Shown here piece by piece: positions 14,964-24,678 of a stretch of 39,123 nt of DNA (its first letter is position 1; each line of letters starts with the position of its first letter). The position numbers and the translations under genes are program-made. The DNA is from Promethearchaeota archaeon (GTDB lineage: Archaea > Asgardarchaeota > Lokiarchaeia > Sigyniarchaeales > SOKP01). The notes beneath the pieces are model-generated. The model saw nothing but the letters and a program-made list of their open reading frames with translations. It was not told where the DNA came from and made no database searches. The stretch lies in NCBI GenBank assembly GCA_004524725.1, contig SDNW01000011.1:1-39123 (forward strand), read 5' to 3'.

Positions 14964-16181
14964 TTAAAAAAAGTTAGAGATTTTCTGCTTTTTTCCTAAG
15001 ATTGCATCTACTTTCTTAAGAACTTCTGGAATTTGGATCTTTTGGGGACATTTTTCAATACATTCTCCGCATTCAATACATAAGCTTGCATTTCCCGCTC
15101 CTTTTCCTTCAGATTCTTTGAGTTCTTCTTTAGTTTTTAAGAATTTCGTATATAACCCCTCAAATCGCTCCCTTTGCTCCTCACCAAACCATATAAAATC
15201 GTTTAAGAATCGGATATTTTGAGGAATGTTAACAGAATTCGGGCAAGGCATACAATACTCGCAGTTTGTGCAAGGAATAGTAATAAATTTGGAGTAGGTT
15301 TTACGCAATTTTGAAATAATTTCCATATCTTCTTTTTTCAGAGATCCTATTGCTGAATTATTAGCACTTTCCAAATTTTCTTCGACTTGCCATAACTCTC
15401 CCATACCAGATAATACCACAGATACTTCTGGTTGATTCCAAAGGAATTGAAATGCCCAATCTGCTAAAGATCTTTTAATATGAGCTTTTTTAATTATGTC
15501 TTCAACTTCTGAAAACGATTGTGTTAATTTTCCACCCCATAGTGGTTCCATTATGATCATGGCAATTCCTTTATCCGCCGCATATTTCAAACCCTTAACT
15601 CCGGCTTGATAATTTGGATCAAAATAGTTATATTGGATTTGGGCTACATCCCAATTATAAAAATCAATAATCTCTTTAAAAACCTTCAATGAGTCATGAA
15701 AAGAAAAGCCTATATGCTTTATCAATCCATTTGCTTTTGCTGCTTCCATTTTTGTAACTAAATCGAATTTTTTAACAGTTTCGAATAGATCTTTTCCTAA
15801 GGAGTGGAGTAAATAAACATCTAAATAATTTGTTTGTAATTTTTTCAGTTGGTTGTTAAGAAATTTATCAAAATCTTCTTCACCTTTGATTAACCATGTT
15901 GGAAGTTTTGTCACTAACTTTACTTTTTCTCGATATTTTCCTTTAAGTGCCTCTCCAACAACTAATTCGCTTTCGCCGTCATGATAAGGCCAAGCAGTAT
16001 CAATATAATTGATTCCTTGATCAATACCATAACGTATCATTTCTATAGCATACTCTTTATCGATAACTTGTTTACTACTATTTGTTTCTTTGTTGATTAT
16101 AGATTTTGTTGGTAGACGCATACATCCAAAACCAAGTGCGGAAACCTCCCAATTAAGATTACCCATTTTTCTATACTTCAT
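14964..16181 (-). CDS. Aldo/keto reductase with C-terminal ferredoxin-type domain
   Basis: A 405-residue fusion. Residues 1-290 are an aldo/keto reductase barrel with the full catalytic tetrad: Asp61 and Tyr66 in NYIDTAWPYHDGE, Lys92 in LVTKLP, and His126 in YLLHSLG. Residues 300-380 hold two clusters of cysteines, C304/C307/C310 with C313 followed by P, and C368/C371/C374/C378 followed by P, the pattern of two [4Fe-4S] ferredoxin sites. This architecture is widespread in anaerobic archaea and bacteria; it would let the reductase exchange electrons with iron-sulfur clusters as well as NAD(P)H. The true substrate is unknown. The start is the ATG at 16181. Confidence 0.85.
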   Translation of the reverse strand: MKYRKMGNLNWEVSALGFGCMRLPTKSIINKETNSSKQVIDKEYAIEMIRYGIDQGINYIDTAWPYHDGESELVVGEALKGKYREKVKLVTKLPTWLIKGEEDFDKFLNNQLKKLQTNYLDVYLLHSLGKDLFETVKKFDLVTKMEAAKANGLIKHIGFSFHDSLKVFKEIIDFYNWDVAQIQYNYFDPNYQAGVKGLKYAADKGIAMIIMEPLWGGKLTQSFSEVEDIIKKAHIKRSLADWAFQFLWNQPEVSVVLSGMGELWQVEENLESANNSAIGSLKKEDMEIISKLRKTYSKFITIPCTNCEYCMPCPNSVNIPQNIRFLNDFIWFGEEQRERFEGLYTKFLKTKEELKESEGKGAGNASLCIECGECIEKCPQKIQIPEVLKKVDAILGKKQKISNFF

Positions 16182-16303
16182 AGTTTTCGAGAATTTTAAA
16201 ATTTGTAAATGTATAAGTTGTTTACTTAATATCTAACTTAATAATATAAAACTCGTTTTCAATGAAAAGCTTAATGGTTTATTATTATACAAAAAATTAA
16301 TCG

Positions 16304-16311
16304 TATAAAAA
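16304..16311 (+). promoter_or_regulatory. Putative TATA box of a small RNA
   Basis: TATAAAAA lies 20-27 nt before the proposed 5' end of the small RNA near 16331, the spacing usual in archaea. Confidence 0.4.
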
Positions 16312-16330
16312 GATAAAATCGAGTTTAATA

Positions 16331-16418
16331 CTGCAACTTTAGCGGCATAAAACCACCCACTGGAAGCAGAAATGATACTATCCCTAAAATTCTAAAAAAA
16401 AAGTTAGGGTTTTTTTTC
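16331..16418 (+). ncRNA. Candidate small RNA with hairpin-plus-U-tract end
   Basis: A unit of about 88 nt follows a TATA box. It opens with CTGC (16331-16334), which can pair with GCAG (16366-16369), and contains GC-richer sequence (AGCGGC, CCACCC) that stands out from the AT-rich surroundings. It ends with a hairpin, CCCTAA (16382-16387) with TTAGGG (16404-16409), directly followed by eight Ts. No protein frame fits. It matches no RNA family that I recognise. It lies between the divergently oriented aldo/keto reductase and the chaperone operon, with no gene in the rest of the 16182-16651 interval apart from another small CCCA/TGGG hairpin near 16493-16504. Confidence 0.4.
16382..16418 (+). 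terminator. Intrinsic-terminator-like hairpin and T8 tract
   Basis: CCCTAA and TTAGGG close an A-rich loop and are followed immediately by T8. The plus-strand orientation is the only one that places the T tract after the stem, so it would end a plus-strand transcript upstream of grpE and separate it from the chaperone operon. Confidence 0.5.
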
Positions 16419-16566
16419 TTTGATTTCAATGCTAGCTAATCAATTCTTTTTAAGAAATTTAACTTAATTAAATATTAATTAATAGTAGCACCCCCATAAA
16501 TGGGTCTAAAATCCCAATCCTTCTCCTTTTCCCTTTTAAATTGACTTATTATTCAAAAACGAAACA

Positions 16567-16574
16567 TTTAAATA
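16567..16574 (+). promoter_or_regulatory. Putative TATA box of the chaperone operon
   Basis: TTTAAATA predicts a transcription start near 16597-16600, which would exclude any grpE start codon before that point and support the downstream ATG at 16652. Confidence 0.5.
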
Positions 16575-16605
16575 GGTATTGCAATAGTAACTTAATAACG
16601 AACGA

Positions 16606-16626
16606 TTGTCAATCTTTAATTGACAA
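16606..16626. promoter_or_regulatory. Perfect 8-5-8 inverted repeat just after the chaperone-operon start
   Basis: TTGTCAAT and ATTGACAA are exact reverse complements separated by CTTTA. The repeat sits 32 nt after the TATA box and about 26 nt before the grpE ATG, so it overlaps or closely follows the transcription start. This is a natural repressor site or a 5' leader hairpin. It is not the bacterial CIRCE sequence (TTAGCACTC-N9-GAGTGCTAA). I saw no second copy elsewhere in the window. Confidence 0.45.
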
Positions 16627-16651
16627 AAAAAATATTGAAAAAAAAAAAAAA

Positions 16652-17326
16652 ATGATAAAAAATATGGTATTTGAAAACTTTTATGATAGTTTCTTTAACG
16701 AAAGAAAAGCATTGGAAGATCCAAGAGATAAAGTAACTATTTCGAAAGCAGAATACAATAAATTACTGGAAATCAAAAAAATATATGAATCGTTAGCAAA
16801 AAAACTAGATCGTGCTCAGACTGAAAAAACTGAATTACATGAACAACTTGAAGACCTAAAAGAAGATGCTAGACAATTAAAAGATTTAGAAGAGAAAACA
16901 GAGAAATACTTAAATTCATTGGTTAGAACTCGAGCTGATTTTGAAAACTATAAAAAATCAGTCCTGCGGGATAAAGAGAATTATAATGCTATGATAAAAG
17001 AAAAAATAATGAAAAAATTGATTGATCATTACGAAGATTTATTACGTGCTCAGCAAGTTCTGGAAATTAATCAAACCGATGAATCAGTTAAAAATGGTTT
17101 TCAAATGATAGTTCAAAACTTTAAAAAGATACTAAAAGAAGAAGGAGTGAATCCGATGAATTGTGAAGGAGAAAAATTTGATCCTTATAAACATGAATCA
17201 GTTATGGTAGAAGAAAATAATGATCTTCCTGAGAATACGATTTTAGAAGTAATTGATAAAGGTTATTATTTAAATAACAATGTATTGAAGCCCGCAAGGG
17301 TGAAAGTATCAAAAATAACAAATTAA
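16652..17326 (+). CDS. grpE: GrpE nucleotide exchange factor
   Basis: GrpE releases ADP from DnaK to reset its substrate cycle. The first 80 residues are charged and helical (a long coiled coil, KKLDRAQTEKTELHEQLEDL), and the C-terminal region shows the family hallmarks: RTRADFENYKK, a four-helix bundle segment, and the beta-domain end (EGEKFDPYKHESVMVEE, TILEVIDKGYYLNNNVLKPARVKVSK). The start is set at ATG 16652 (224 residues); TTG 16541 upstream would lie before the predicted transcription start, and ATG 16664 is the alternative. It is the first gene of a plus-strand run with dnaK, dnaJ, clpB and tfb. Confidence 0.85.
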   Translation: MIKNMVFENFYDSFFNERKALEDPRDKVTISKAEYNKLLEIKKIYESLAKKLDRAQTEKTELHEQLEDLKEDARQLKDLEEKTEKYLNSLVRTRADFENYKKSVLRDKENYNAMIKEKIMKKLIDHYEDLLRAQQVLEINQTDESVKNGFQMIVQNFKKILKEEGVNPMNCEGEKFDPYKHESVMVEENNDLPENTILEVIDKGYYLNNNVLKPARVKVSKITN

Positions 17327-17399
17327 ATTTAAAATAAAAAATTGAATTAAAAATTATACAAAAAATTAAAATAAAAAATAAATAAAGGAGTGAAATAAT

Positions 17400-19298
17400 A
17401 TGGGAAAAATTATAGGAATTGACCTTGGTACGAGCAATTCAGCAGCAGCAGTTTTAATCGGTGGGAAACCAACGATTATTCCGAGCGCCGAAGGAAATAC
17501 TCTAGGCGGTAAAGCTTTTCCTTCTGTGGTTGCATTCACGAAGGATGGGCAAAGACTTGTTGGGGAACCTGCTCGAAGGCAAGCGATTTCAAACCCTGAT
17601 AGAACTATTACAGCGATAAAACGAAAAATGGGAACTTCGTACACTATTGAAATTGACGGTAAGGAATATACTCCACAAGAAATATCTGCAATGATCTTAC
17701 GAAAGATCAAAGAAGATTCAAGTGCTTATTTAGGAGAAGAAGTAACTGAAGCAATTATTACAGTACCTGCATATTTCAACGACAATCAAAGACAAGCCAC
17801 TAAAGACGCGGGAAGGATCGCAGGATTAGATGTAAAGCGTTTAATTAACGAACCCACTGCCGCAGCGGTGGCTTATGGATTGGATAAGAAAGATATGCAC
17901 CTAAAAATTGCAGTATTAGATTTAGGTGGTGGGACTTTTGATGTCACAATTATGGAAATGGACAATCAAGTTTTTGAAGTTATTTCTACCGCGGGAGATA
18001 CTCAATTAGGTGGAACTGATATGGACAAAATTTTAGTTGATTATATCGTAGAAGAATTTAAGAAATCTGAAGGCGTCGATTTACGCAAAGATTCTATGGC
18101 CATGCAAAGGATACGAGAAGCTGCAGAAAGAGCAAAAATAGAGCTTTCTACATCTATTACAACGGATCTTAATTTACCTTATATTACCGCAACTGATTCT
18201 GGCCCAAAGCATTTGAACATGAACATTACTAGAGCTAAATTAGAACAATTAATAGAACCAGTGATAAAACGCTTAGAAGCGCCCATTATTAAAGCCTTAC
18301 GAGACGCAGGACTTCAGAAAGGAGAAGTAGATAAAGTGATATTAGTCGGTGGACCTACTCGAATGCCGAGTGTTCAAGAAAAATTCGAAAATTTCTTAGG
18401 CAGAAAGCCAGAGCGAAGCATTGATCCGATGGAATGTGTGGCTATAGGTGCCGCAATTCAAGGGGGAGTTCTAACTGGTGAAGTCGAGGATCTTTTATTA
18501 TTGGACGTGACTCCGTTATCCTTAGGAGTAGAAACATTGGGTGGCGTATTTACGAAATTAATCGATAGAAATACAACCATTCCAACGAAGAAAAAGGAGA
18601 CTTTCTCCACGGCAGCAGATAATCAGCCAGCAGTGGAAATCAATGTATTGCAAGGAGAACGCCCGAAATCCGCAGATAATATCTCATTAGGTAAATTTCA
18701 TTTGACTGGAATCCCTCCCGCACCACGAGGAGTTCCTCAGATTGAGGTAACTTTTGACATCGATCAAAATGGAATTCTTAATGTTTCGGCAAAAGATAAG
18801 GGTACAGGAAAAAGTCAATCAATCACTATTACGGCCTCTTCAAAAATGTCTGAAGATGAAATCCAACAGAAAGTACGAGAAGCTGAGAGCCATGCTGAAG
18901 AAGATAGGAGATTTAAAGAATTAACTGAGGCAAAAAATCAAGCAGAAGCATTAATCTATCAGACTGAGAAGTTGCTCAAAGAGAACGAAGCTGTTATCGG
19001 CGATTTAAAGTCTCGTATTCTCGAAAAGATTTCTGAATTACGAAGTGCTGTTGAATCTGAAGAATTAAGCAGAATCAAAGCTGCTAGTGAGGCTTTACAG
19101 AATTCGTTGCATGAAGTATCATCTCGAATTTACGGACAACAGCAAGGACCTCAAGGAACAGCTCCTGGAGGAATGGGAGGTGCCCCGCCCGGAGCGACTT
19201 ATGGAACTCAGGGGAAAACGCAAGATGAAATCGAAGAAGAACAATTTCGAAGAGCCACAGGTCAAGATGATGGAGTAGTTGATGCAGAATACGAGTAA
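17400..19298 (+). CDS. dnaK: Hsp70 chaperone DnaK
   Basis: A 632-residue bacterial-type Hsp70 that binds exposed hydrophobic segments in an ATP-dependent cycle. The nucleotide-binding domain starts [14 protein letters not shown] and includes [38 protein letters not shown] and [11 protein letters not shown]. The substrate-binding domain includes [14 protein letters not shown] and [14 protein letters not shown]. The helical lid ends in a Gly/Ala/Pro-rich segment and an acidic [10 protein letters not shown] terminus. An AAGGAG Shine-Dalgarno site precedes the ATG. Such genes in archaea are generally considered to be of bacterial origin by lateral transfer. It stands between grpE and dnaJ in the operon. 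Confidence 0.95.
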   Translation: MGKIIGIDLGTSNSAAAVLIGGKPTIIPSAEGNTLGGKAFPSVVAFTKDGQRLVGEPARRQAISNPDRTITAIKRKMGTSYTIEIDGKEYTPQEISAMILRKIKEDSSAYLGEEVTEAIITVPAYFNDNQRQATKDAGRIAGLDVKRLINEPTAAAVAYGLDKKDMHLKIAVLDLGGGTFDVTIMEMDNQVFEVISTAGDTQLGGTDMDKILVDYIVEEFKKSEGVDLRKDSMAMQRIREAAERAKIELSTSITTDLNLPYITATDSGPKHLNMNITRAKLEQLIEPVIKRLEAPIIKALRDAGLQKGEVDKVILVGGPTRMPSVQEKFENFLGRKPERSIDPMECVAIGAAIQGGVLTGEVEDLLLLDVTPLSLGVETLGGVFTKLIDRNTTIPTKKKETFSTAADNQPAVEINVLQGERPKSADNISLGKFHLTGIPPAPRGVPQIEVTFDIDQNGILNVSAKDKGTGKSQSITITASSKMSEDEIQQKVREAESHAEEDRRFKELTEAKNQAEALIYQTEKLLKENEAVIGDLKSRILEKISELRSAVESEELSRIKAASEALQNSLHEVSSRIYGQQQGPQGTAPGGMGGAPPGATYGTQGKTQDEIEEEQFRRATGQDDGVVDAEYE

Positions 19299-19360
19299 TT
19301 TCTTTTTATTTTTTTAACATTTTTTTAAATTTTTTTAAGATTTATATGGGGTTATAAAAT

Positions 19361-20371
19361 ATGCCAAAAGATTATTATAATATTTTAGGAATAGAGAAAG
19401 GAGCATCAAAAGAGGAAATTAAGAGAGCTTTCCGTAAATTAGCTCGTAAATATCATCCTGATGTGAATCCCGATGAAGCTAAGTCGGGTGAAAAATTTAA
19501 GGAAATTAATGAAGCATACAGCGTTTTAAGTGATGATAAAAAACGAGAAATGTATGATAAATTTGGAGTAGTAGATGGAGAGCCCTTCAATTATCAACAA
19601 TATGCTAATCGTCCAGATGGACAACAAGTTTATCAAGGACCAGATGGAACCACCTATTATTATTCAACTTCTGGAGGGCCAGGAGGATTTGATTTCAGTG
19701 ACATTTTTGGGTCTTCCTCAAAGCGAGGAAAGCGAGGAGGCCAGAAATACGACTTTTTTAATGATTTAGGTGACATTTTTGATGTGTTTTCTAATTTCGG
19801 GGGAAGCACCCGAGCTAGGTCAACAACCACCCAGAATTATCCCCGTGAGGGGGAGGATTTACGCTATGATATGGAAATAAGTTTTATGGACGCATTTTAC
19901 GGTGGAAAGAAGAAAGTGCAATATCGTGATCCTCTTTCAGGAGAGAATAAAACTCTTACCGTAACGATACCAAGAGGAATCAGAGATGACCAAAAATTAA
20001 GATTGAAAGGAAAAGGAATGCCTGGTCAGAATGGAGGCACTCCTGGAGATCTTTATATCATCCTTCATGTATCTGATCATGATACTTTTGAGAGGGAGGG
20101 AGATGATATCTATTTAGAACAAGAAATTCCTTTTACTACCGCAGTTTTAGGTGGAAAAATACAAGTACCTGGTGTCGAAAAACCAATAAATGTTACTGTA
20201 CCTTCTGGAACGAAAGATTCTACAATTTTACGCTTAAAAAATAAAGGCTTTTATAAACTAAATTCCGATGAACGTGGTAATCAATTAGTAAGAATTAATA
20301 TTAAGGTACCAAAAAAATTAAACCGAAAACAAAAGGAATTGATGGAAAAACTAAAAGCTGAGGGTTTATAG
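19361..20371 (+). CDS. dnaJ: J-domain co-chaperone, DnaJ without zinc finger (CbpA/DnaJB-like)
   Basis: A 336-residue Hsp40 that stimulates DnaK ATPase and delivers clients. The J domain covers residues 1-70 with the invariant HPD at 32-34. A Gly/Phe- and Ser-rich linker follows (about 75-155). The C-terminal peptide-binding domains are clear ([45 protein letters not shown]), but the four CxxCxGxG zinc-binding motifs of class A DnaJ are absent, so it is class B/CbpA-like. There is no strong ribosome site; GGGG precedes the ATG. It lies 62 nt after dnaK and 13 nt before clpB. Confidence 0.92.
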   Translation: MPKDYYNILGIEKGASKEEIKRAFRKLARKYHPDVNPDEAKSGEKFKEINEAYSVLSDDKKREMYDKFGVVDGEPFNYQQYANRPDGQQVYQGPDGTTYYYSTSGGPGGFDFSDIFGSSSKRGKRGGQKYDFFNDLGDIFDVFSNFGGSTRARSTTTQNYPREGEDLRYDMEISFMDAFYGGKKKVQYRDPLSGENKTLTVTIPRGIRDDQKLRLKGKGMPGQNGGTPGDLYIILHVSDHDTFEREGDDIYLEQEIPFTTAVLGGKIQVPGVEKPINVTVPSGTKDSTILRLKNKGFYKLNSDERGNQLVRINIKVPKKLNRKQKELMEKLKAEGL

Positions 20372-20384
20372 GAGGAGATTAAAT

Positions 20385-22997
20385 ATGATGAAATTTGATA
20401 AATTTACGATTAAAGTACAAGAAGCTATGATGTCTGCGAGATCTTTAGCTCAAACGAATGACAATCAGCAGATTGAGCCCGTACATATATTAATTAGTTT
20501 AATAGAACAGGAAGATGGAATCACGAGACCACTTTTACAAAAATTAGGAGTGAATGTTAATAAATTACTATATGAATTAAACACAGACCTTGATAGGCTA
20601 CCAAAAGTGACCGGATCTGGGGCAACCGATGTATTATTATCCCCAAATTCCGGAAAACTGTTTGATAGAGCTTGGAAAGAAGCAGAAGTCCTAAAAGATC
20701 AATTCTTGAGCACCGAACATTTATTACTAGCGATTTCAAAAATGGAAGCTACGTCAGAATATGCCATTTTGAAACGTTATGGAATCACCAGCGACCGAAT
20801 TATGCAAGCACTTACCAGTATTCGGGGGAGTCAAAATGTGACCGACCAAGATCCAGAAGGAAAATACCGTTCTATAGAAAAATATAGTAGAAATCTTACT
20901 GATTTAGCTAAAAGAGGGAAAATCGATCCTGTTATAGGGCGAGATGATGAAATTCGAAGAGTTATGCATATTTTATCGCGAAGAACTAAAAATAATCCAG
21001 TGTTAATAGGAGAAGCTGGCGTGGGGAAAACTGCGATAGTTGAAGGCCTTGCCCAGCGAATAGCCAACGATGATGTCCCGGGAGCCTTAAAAAATAAAGA
21101 AATTGTTGCTTTGGATTTGGCAGCTTTAATTGCTGGAGCTAAATACCGTGGAGAATTTGAAGATAGGTTAAAAGCATTTATAAAAGAAGTTGAGAAAGGT
21201 GCTGGAAAGTACATCCTTTTCATAGATGAATTACATACCTTAGTTGGAGCTGGTGCTGCTCAAGGTGCAATTGACGCATCTAACATGCTAAAGCCCGCCT
21301 TAGCGAGAGGAGAACTACGAGCAGTGGGTGCAACAACTCTTGACGAATATCGTAAATATATTGAAAAAGATGCGGCTCTAACTCGTAGATTTCAGACAGT
21401 CTTAGTTGAAGAACCATCTGTAGAAGATTCAATCGCGATCTTAAGAGGATTAAAAGAAAAGTATGAAATTCATCATGGAGTAAGAATAACGGATTCTGCA
21501 ATTATTAGCGCTGTGACGTTGTCTCATCGATATATTGCGGACAGATTTTTACCAGATAAAGCTATAGATTTAATGGACGAAGCTGCTTCGCGATTACGAA
21601 TTGAAATTGACAGTATGCCAACAGAAATCGATGAAATTGAGAGAAAAAGAATACAATTAGAAATTCAAAAAGAAGCATTGAAAAAAGAAAATGATAAATC
21701 CTGCAATGAAAAAATTAGGAAAATCGACGAAGAATTAGAAAATCTCAAAGAAGAAAGCGACAAACTAAAAATTCAATGGAATAATGAAAAGAATTTAATC
21801 CAAAAGATTAATGAGATTAAAAGAAAAATGGAGGAAACGCGAATTGACGCCGAGAAAGCAGAGAAACGGGGCGACCTCGGAAAAGCAGCAGAATTAACTT
21901 ACGGTATACTAAATCAATTAAAAAAAGATTTAGACAAATATAATGCTGAATTAGCCGAGATTCAAAAAAATAAGACAATGTTAAAGCAAGAAGTCGATTC
22001 AGAAGACATTGCAAAAATTGTTTCTCAATGGACAGGCATTCCTGTTTCTCGAATGTTAGAAGGAGAAAGAGATAAATTGCTTAAAATGGAACAACGCCTT
22101 AAAGAACGAGTTGTTGGCCAAAATGAAGCCTTGAAAATCATATCTGACGCGATTAGACGCGCAAGGGCGGGGATCCAAGATCCTAACCGCCCAATCGGAA
22201 CATTTATCTTTATGGGACCTACCGGTGTAGGAAAAACAGAAACCGCAAAAGCGTTAGCAGAATTTTTATTTGACGATGAGAATGCTATGGTTCGAATCGA
22301 TATGTCAGAATTTATGGAAAAACATAGCGTAGCAAGGTTGATCGGTGCACCTCCTGGTTATGTAGGCTATGATGAGGGGGGTTATCTTACTGAAGCTGTA
22401 AGGCGGCGTCCTTATTCAGTCATTTTATTTGATGAAATTGAAAAAGCACATGCCGAAGTATTTAATATATTACTCCAGATCATGGATGATGGACGCTTGA
22501 CCGATGGCCATGGAAGAACTGTGGATTTCAAGAATTCAATCATAATCATGACTAGCAATGTCGGAAGCCAATACATATTAGACGCTCGCCAAAAAGATCA
22601 AGGTCAAAATAAAGAAGAGATTATTAAAACATTAAGAGGTTATTTTAAACCCGAATTTTTAAATCGAGTTGACGAAATTGTAGTTTTCAACTTTTTGGAG
22701 GAAAAACAAATTGAACAAATCGTTGACATTCAAATTAATAACTTAAATAAAATTTTAGCAGAACATAATATCGAAATAAAATTAACAGAAGCCGCGAAAA
22801 AAATGCTTGCCAATAAAGGATTTGATCCCGATTACGGAGCACGTCCCTTAAAAAGAGCTATTCAACAATATATTCAAAATCCTTTATCGCTTAAATTATT
22901 AGAAGGAGAATTTATGGATGATGATCTAATTAAAGTAGATATAGGTAAAAATGGTAGTTTATCTTTTGAAAAAATTGGAACTCGAGGAGGGGGTTAA
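20385..22997 (+). CDS. clpB: ClpB/Hsp104 disaggregase
   Basis: An 870-residue AAA+ unfoldase that works with DnaK to extract proteins from aggregates. The N domain (1-150) is of the Clp-N type ([20 protein letters not shown]). Walker A of the first AAA+ module is GEAGVGKT near residue 209 and of the second is GPTGVGKT near residue 611; Walker B is LFIDELH and LFDEIEKAH. The long coiled-coil middle domain (about 405-530) distinguishes ClpB from ClpA/C. An AGGAGGAG Shine-Dalgarno site lies 6 nt upstream. The stop codon is separated from the TFB start by a single base, so the two genes are translationally coupled. Confidence 0.95.
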   Translation: MMKFDKFTIKVQEAMMSARSLAQTNDNQQIEPVHILISLIEQEDGITRPLLQKLGVNVNKLLYELNTDLDRLPKVTGSGATDVLLSPNSGKLFDRAWKEAEVLKDQFLSTEHLLLAISKMEATSEYAILKRYGITSDRIMQALTSIRGSQNVTDQDPEGKYRSIEKYSRNLTDLAKRGKIDPVIGRDDEIRRVMHILSRRTKNNPVLIGEAGVGKTAIVEGLAQRIANDDVPGALKNKEIVALDLAALIAGAKYRGEFEDRLKAFIKEVEKGAGKYILFIDELHTLVGAGAAQGAIDASNMLKPALARGELRAVGATTLDEYRKYIEKDAALTRRFQTVLVEEPSVEDSIAILRGLKEKYEIHHGVRITDSAIISAVTLSHRYIADRFLPDKAIDLMDEAASRLRIEIDSMPTEIDEIERKRIQLEIQKEALKKENDKSCNEKIRKIDEELENLKEESDKLKIQWNNEKNLIQKINEIKRKMEETRIDAEKAEKRGDLGKAAELTYGILNQLKKDLDKYNAELAEIQKNKTMLKQEVDSEDIAKIVSQWTGIPVSRMLEGERDKLLKMEQRLKERVVGQNEALKIISDAIRRARAGIQDPNRPIGTFIFMGPTGVGKTETAKALAEFLFDDENAMVRIDMSEFMEKHSVARLIGAPPGYVGYDEGGYLTEAVRRRPYSVILFDEIEKAHAEVFNILLQIMDDGRLTDGHGRTVDFKNSIIIMTSNVGSQYILDARQKDQGQNKEEIIKTLRGYFKPEFLNRVDEIVVFNFLEEKQIEQIVDIQINNLNKILAEHNIEIKLTEAAKKMLANKGFDPDYGARPLKRAIQQYIQNPLSLKLLEGEFMDDDLIKVDIGKNGSLSFEKIGTRGGG
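22986..22993 (+). promoter_or_regulatory. Shine-Dalgarno GGAGGGGG that decides the tfb start
   Basis: The purine run overlaps the last codons of clpB and stands 5 nt before TTG 22999. It supports TTG as the initiator of the transcription factor gene in preference to an upstream ATG at 22951 that lies within clpB. Confidence 0.6.
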
Positions 22998-22998
22998 A

Positions 22999-23898
22999 TT
23001 GAGTCTAAAATTAAATAATATTCAAAGTGTCTTTAACATCTGTCCTGAATGTGGAGGTCAAATTATCTCTATAAAAGAAACGGGTGACTTGATCTGTAAC
23101 CAATGTGGGCTCGTATTAGAAGAGAAGAGAGTCGATAATTCTCATGATGGAAGAAGAGCCTACACAACCAACGAAAAGAATAATAGAGAAAGAACAGGAG
23201 CCCCAATCTCCGTACTATTACCCGATCTCGGATTAACGACAGTGATCGATAAAAGTAAAATTAAAAATCCTGACTTAAAAAGAGCGGCTAAATGGAATAC
23301 CAGAATGAGTTGGGAGAAACGGAATATTCTAATTGCTACAACAGAGTTAAAAAGGATCAGTAGTAAATTACAGTTGCCTTCTCATGTAAAAAAAGAAGCC
23401 ATGACCATCTATAGAGAAATTCATAAACGAAATCTCCTTCAAGGAAGATCTATAAATTCAATGATTGCGGCGTGTCTTTATTATGCAATTAGAAAGTATA
23501 GACTTTCAAGGACATTTCAAGAAGTTTTGGACGAATCCACTGAAAACCCAAAAGATATTCGAAGATGCTATCGAGTTATTTTGCAAGAATTAAATCTTAA
23601 AGCGCCAAATACTGATCCTGTCTCCTTAATTCCGAGATATGTGGTGGATCTAGGATTAGGTAACGATATCTTAACCATTGCTACTAAAATCGTTAAAACT
23701 TATGTTTCAAAATTTTCTTCAAGTGGAAAGGACCCAAAGGGAATCGTGGGAGGCGCTTTATATATAGCATGCAAGCTTAAAGGACTAGAGCTTACGCAAT
23801 ATAAAATTGCTGAAATTGTTGGTGTCACCGAAGTAACTTTACGCTCAAGATATAAAGAACTCAAAAAAAAGCTTAATATTAAGTTTGAAAATCTTTAA
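22999..23898 (+). CDS. tfb: Transcription initiation factor B (TFB/TFIIB)
   Basis: TFB recruits RNA polymerase to the TATA-bound TBP. With the TTG start the protein is 299 residues: an N-terminal zinc ribbon with C15, C18, C33 and C36; a B-reader/linker region (RRAYTTNEKNNRERTGAPI, where canonical factors have WRAF and RTGAP); and two cyclin-like core repeats, the second ending in the helix-turn-helix AEIVGVTEVTLRSRYKEL that reads the BRE. It is the last gene of the grpE-dnaK-dnaJ-clpB operon. Archaeal genomes often encode several TFBs and some are heat-induced, so this one may direct a stress-specific transcription programme. That role is inferred from position. Confidence 0.93.
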   Translation: MSLKLNNIQSVFNICPECGGQIISIKETGDLICNQCGLVLEEKRVDNSHDGRRAYTTNEKNNRERTGAPISVLLPDLGLTTVIDKSKIKNPDLKRAAKWNTRMSWEKRNILIATTELKRISSKLQLPSHVKKEAMTIYREIHKRNLLQGRSINSMIAACLYYAIRKYRLSRTFQEVLDESTENPKDIRRCYRVILQELNLKAPNTDPVSLIPRYVVDLGLGNDILTIATKIVKTYVSKFSSSGKDPKGIVGGALYIACKLKGLELTQYKIAEIVGVTEVTLRSRYKELKKKLNIKFENL

Positions 23899-23902
23899 TA
23901 AA

Positions 23903-24592
23903 TTACTTTTTTTCTTTATTTTCTAATGCCTTCTTTTCAAATAGTCGTTTTTTTAATTTGACAAGGGATCGCTCTTCATCATATTCTACTAAATCTATCT
24001 TTACTAACTCATGGATTGCGCGTAATACCATTGCTCCTGAAATTCCAGTAGTGTTTTTAAGTTGTTCTCGAGTCATCTCTTCTCGTTCTCCATGAAGCGT
24101 TAATAAAATCCGATAATGAGGTTGACCTTGCCATATCTCTTGAATTAGAAGCATTGTAATTGATAATAAAGCTTTAATTCTTTCAAAATTAAATTCGGAT
24201 TCTTCTTGATCTTGAGCAATTTTCATGAACTTTTTTAATTCAATTTTTAGATTCTTATATTCATCTAATAAGCGTAATTGTTCACTCGTTAACTCACCTA
24301 TTTTTTCCTCTTTCTCTTCTTTTTCCTTTTCTAATTTCTGCTTCTCTGTTTCCAATAGTTGCTTTTGGCTTTCTAAACTAGCTTTATCTTTTTCTAACAT
24401 TATGGTTGCTTGTTCTAATTGTTCTTTCTCGCTTTCAAGCAATTCTTTATCATGACTAAGTTGAGCTTTATCATTTTCCAATACGATAAGCTCGTTTTTG
24501 GCAGTTTCCAAAACCTCTATAAATTTCTTAAAATTTTCTTCTACGGATCTTAAAGTCCCATCAATAACATTAAGAGTATTTTTATCTGACAT
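23903..24592 (-). CDS. Coiled-coil protein with C-terminal winged-helix domain
   Basis: A 229-residue protein. Residues about 15-130 form an unbroken coiled coil (repeats of LESEKEQLEQ and LETEKQKLEKEK). Residues about 145-215 look like a winged helix: HYRILLTLHGEREEMTREQLKNTTGISGAMVLRAIHELVKIDLVEYDEE. It resembles archaeal regulators with long dimerisation coils, but I cannot name a family. The gene converges on tfb with a 4-nt gap, so the stop codons almost touch. Whether it regulates the stress operon or its own cluster is unknown. It shares an 86-nt upstream interval with the divergently transcribed hydrolase gene. Confidence 0.75.
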   Translation of the reverse strand: MSDKNTLNVIDGTLRSVEENFKKFIEVLETAKNELIVLENDKAQLSHDKELLESEKEQLEQATIMLEKDKASLESQKQLLETEKQKLEKEKEEKEEKIGELTSEQLRLLDEYKNLKIELKKFMKIAQDQEESEFNFERIKALLSITMLLIQEIWQGQPHYRILLTLHGEREEMTREQLKNTTGISGAMVLRAIHELVKIDLVEYDEERSLVKLKKRLFEKKALENKEKK

Positions 24593-24678
24593 CAGAAATC
24601 ACAATATATATTTTTAACACAATGGATATAAATTTAATGCAAATTCCACTCTTAAATTTTATTCCAAAATAGTTTTAT

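Noticed and set aside
14805-14999. Plus-strand frame of 64 codons near 14.8-15.0 kb
   Set aside because: It is antisense to the GATase1-like and aldo/keto reductase genes, has no recognisable motif and no ribosome site.
16541-16651. Upstream TTG start for GrpE adding 37 residues
   Set aside because: It lies before the predicted transcription start set by the TATA box at 16567, and the extra residues are unlike GrpE.
22951-22998. ATG start for TFB inside clpB
   Set aside because: A strong GGAGGGGG site directs initiation at TTG 22999 and the zinc ribbon begins soon after; the extra residues are only clpB in another frame.
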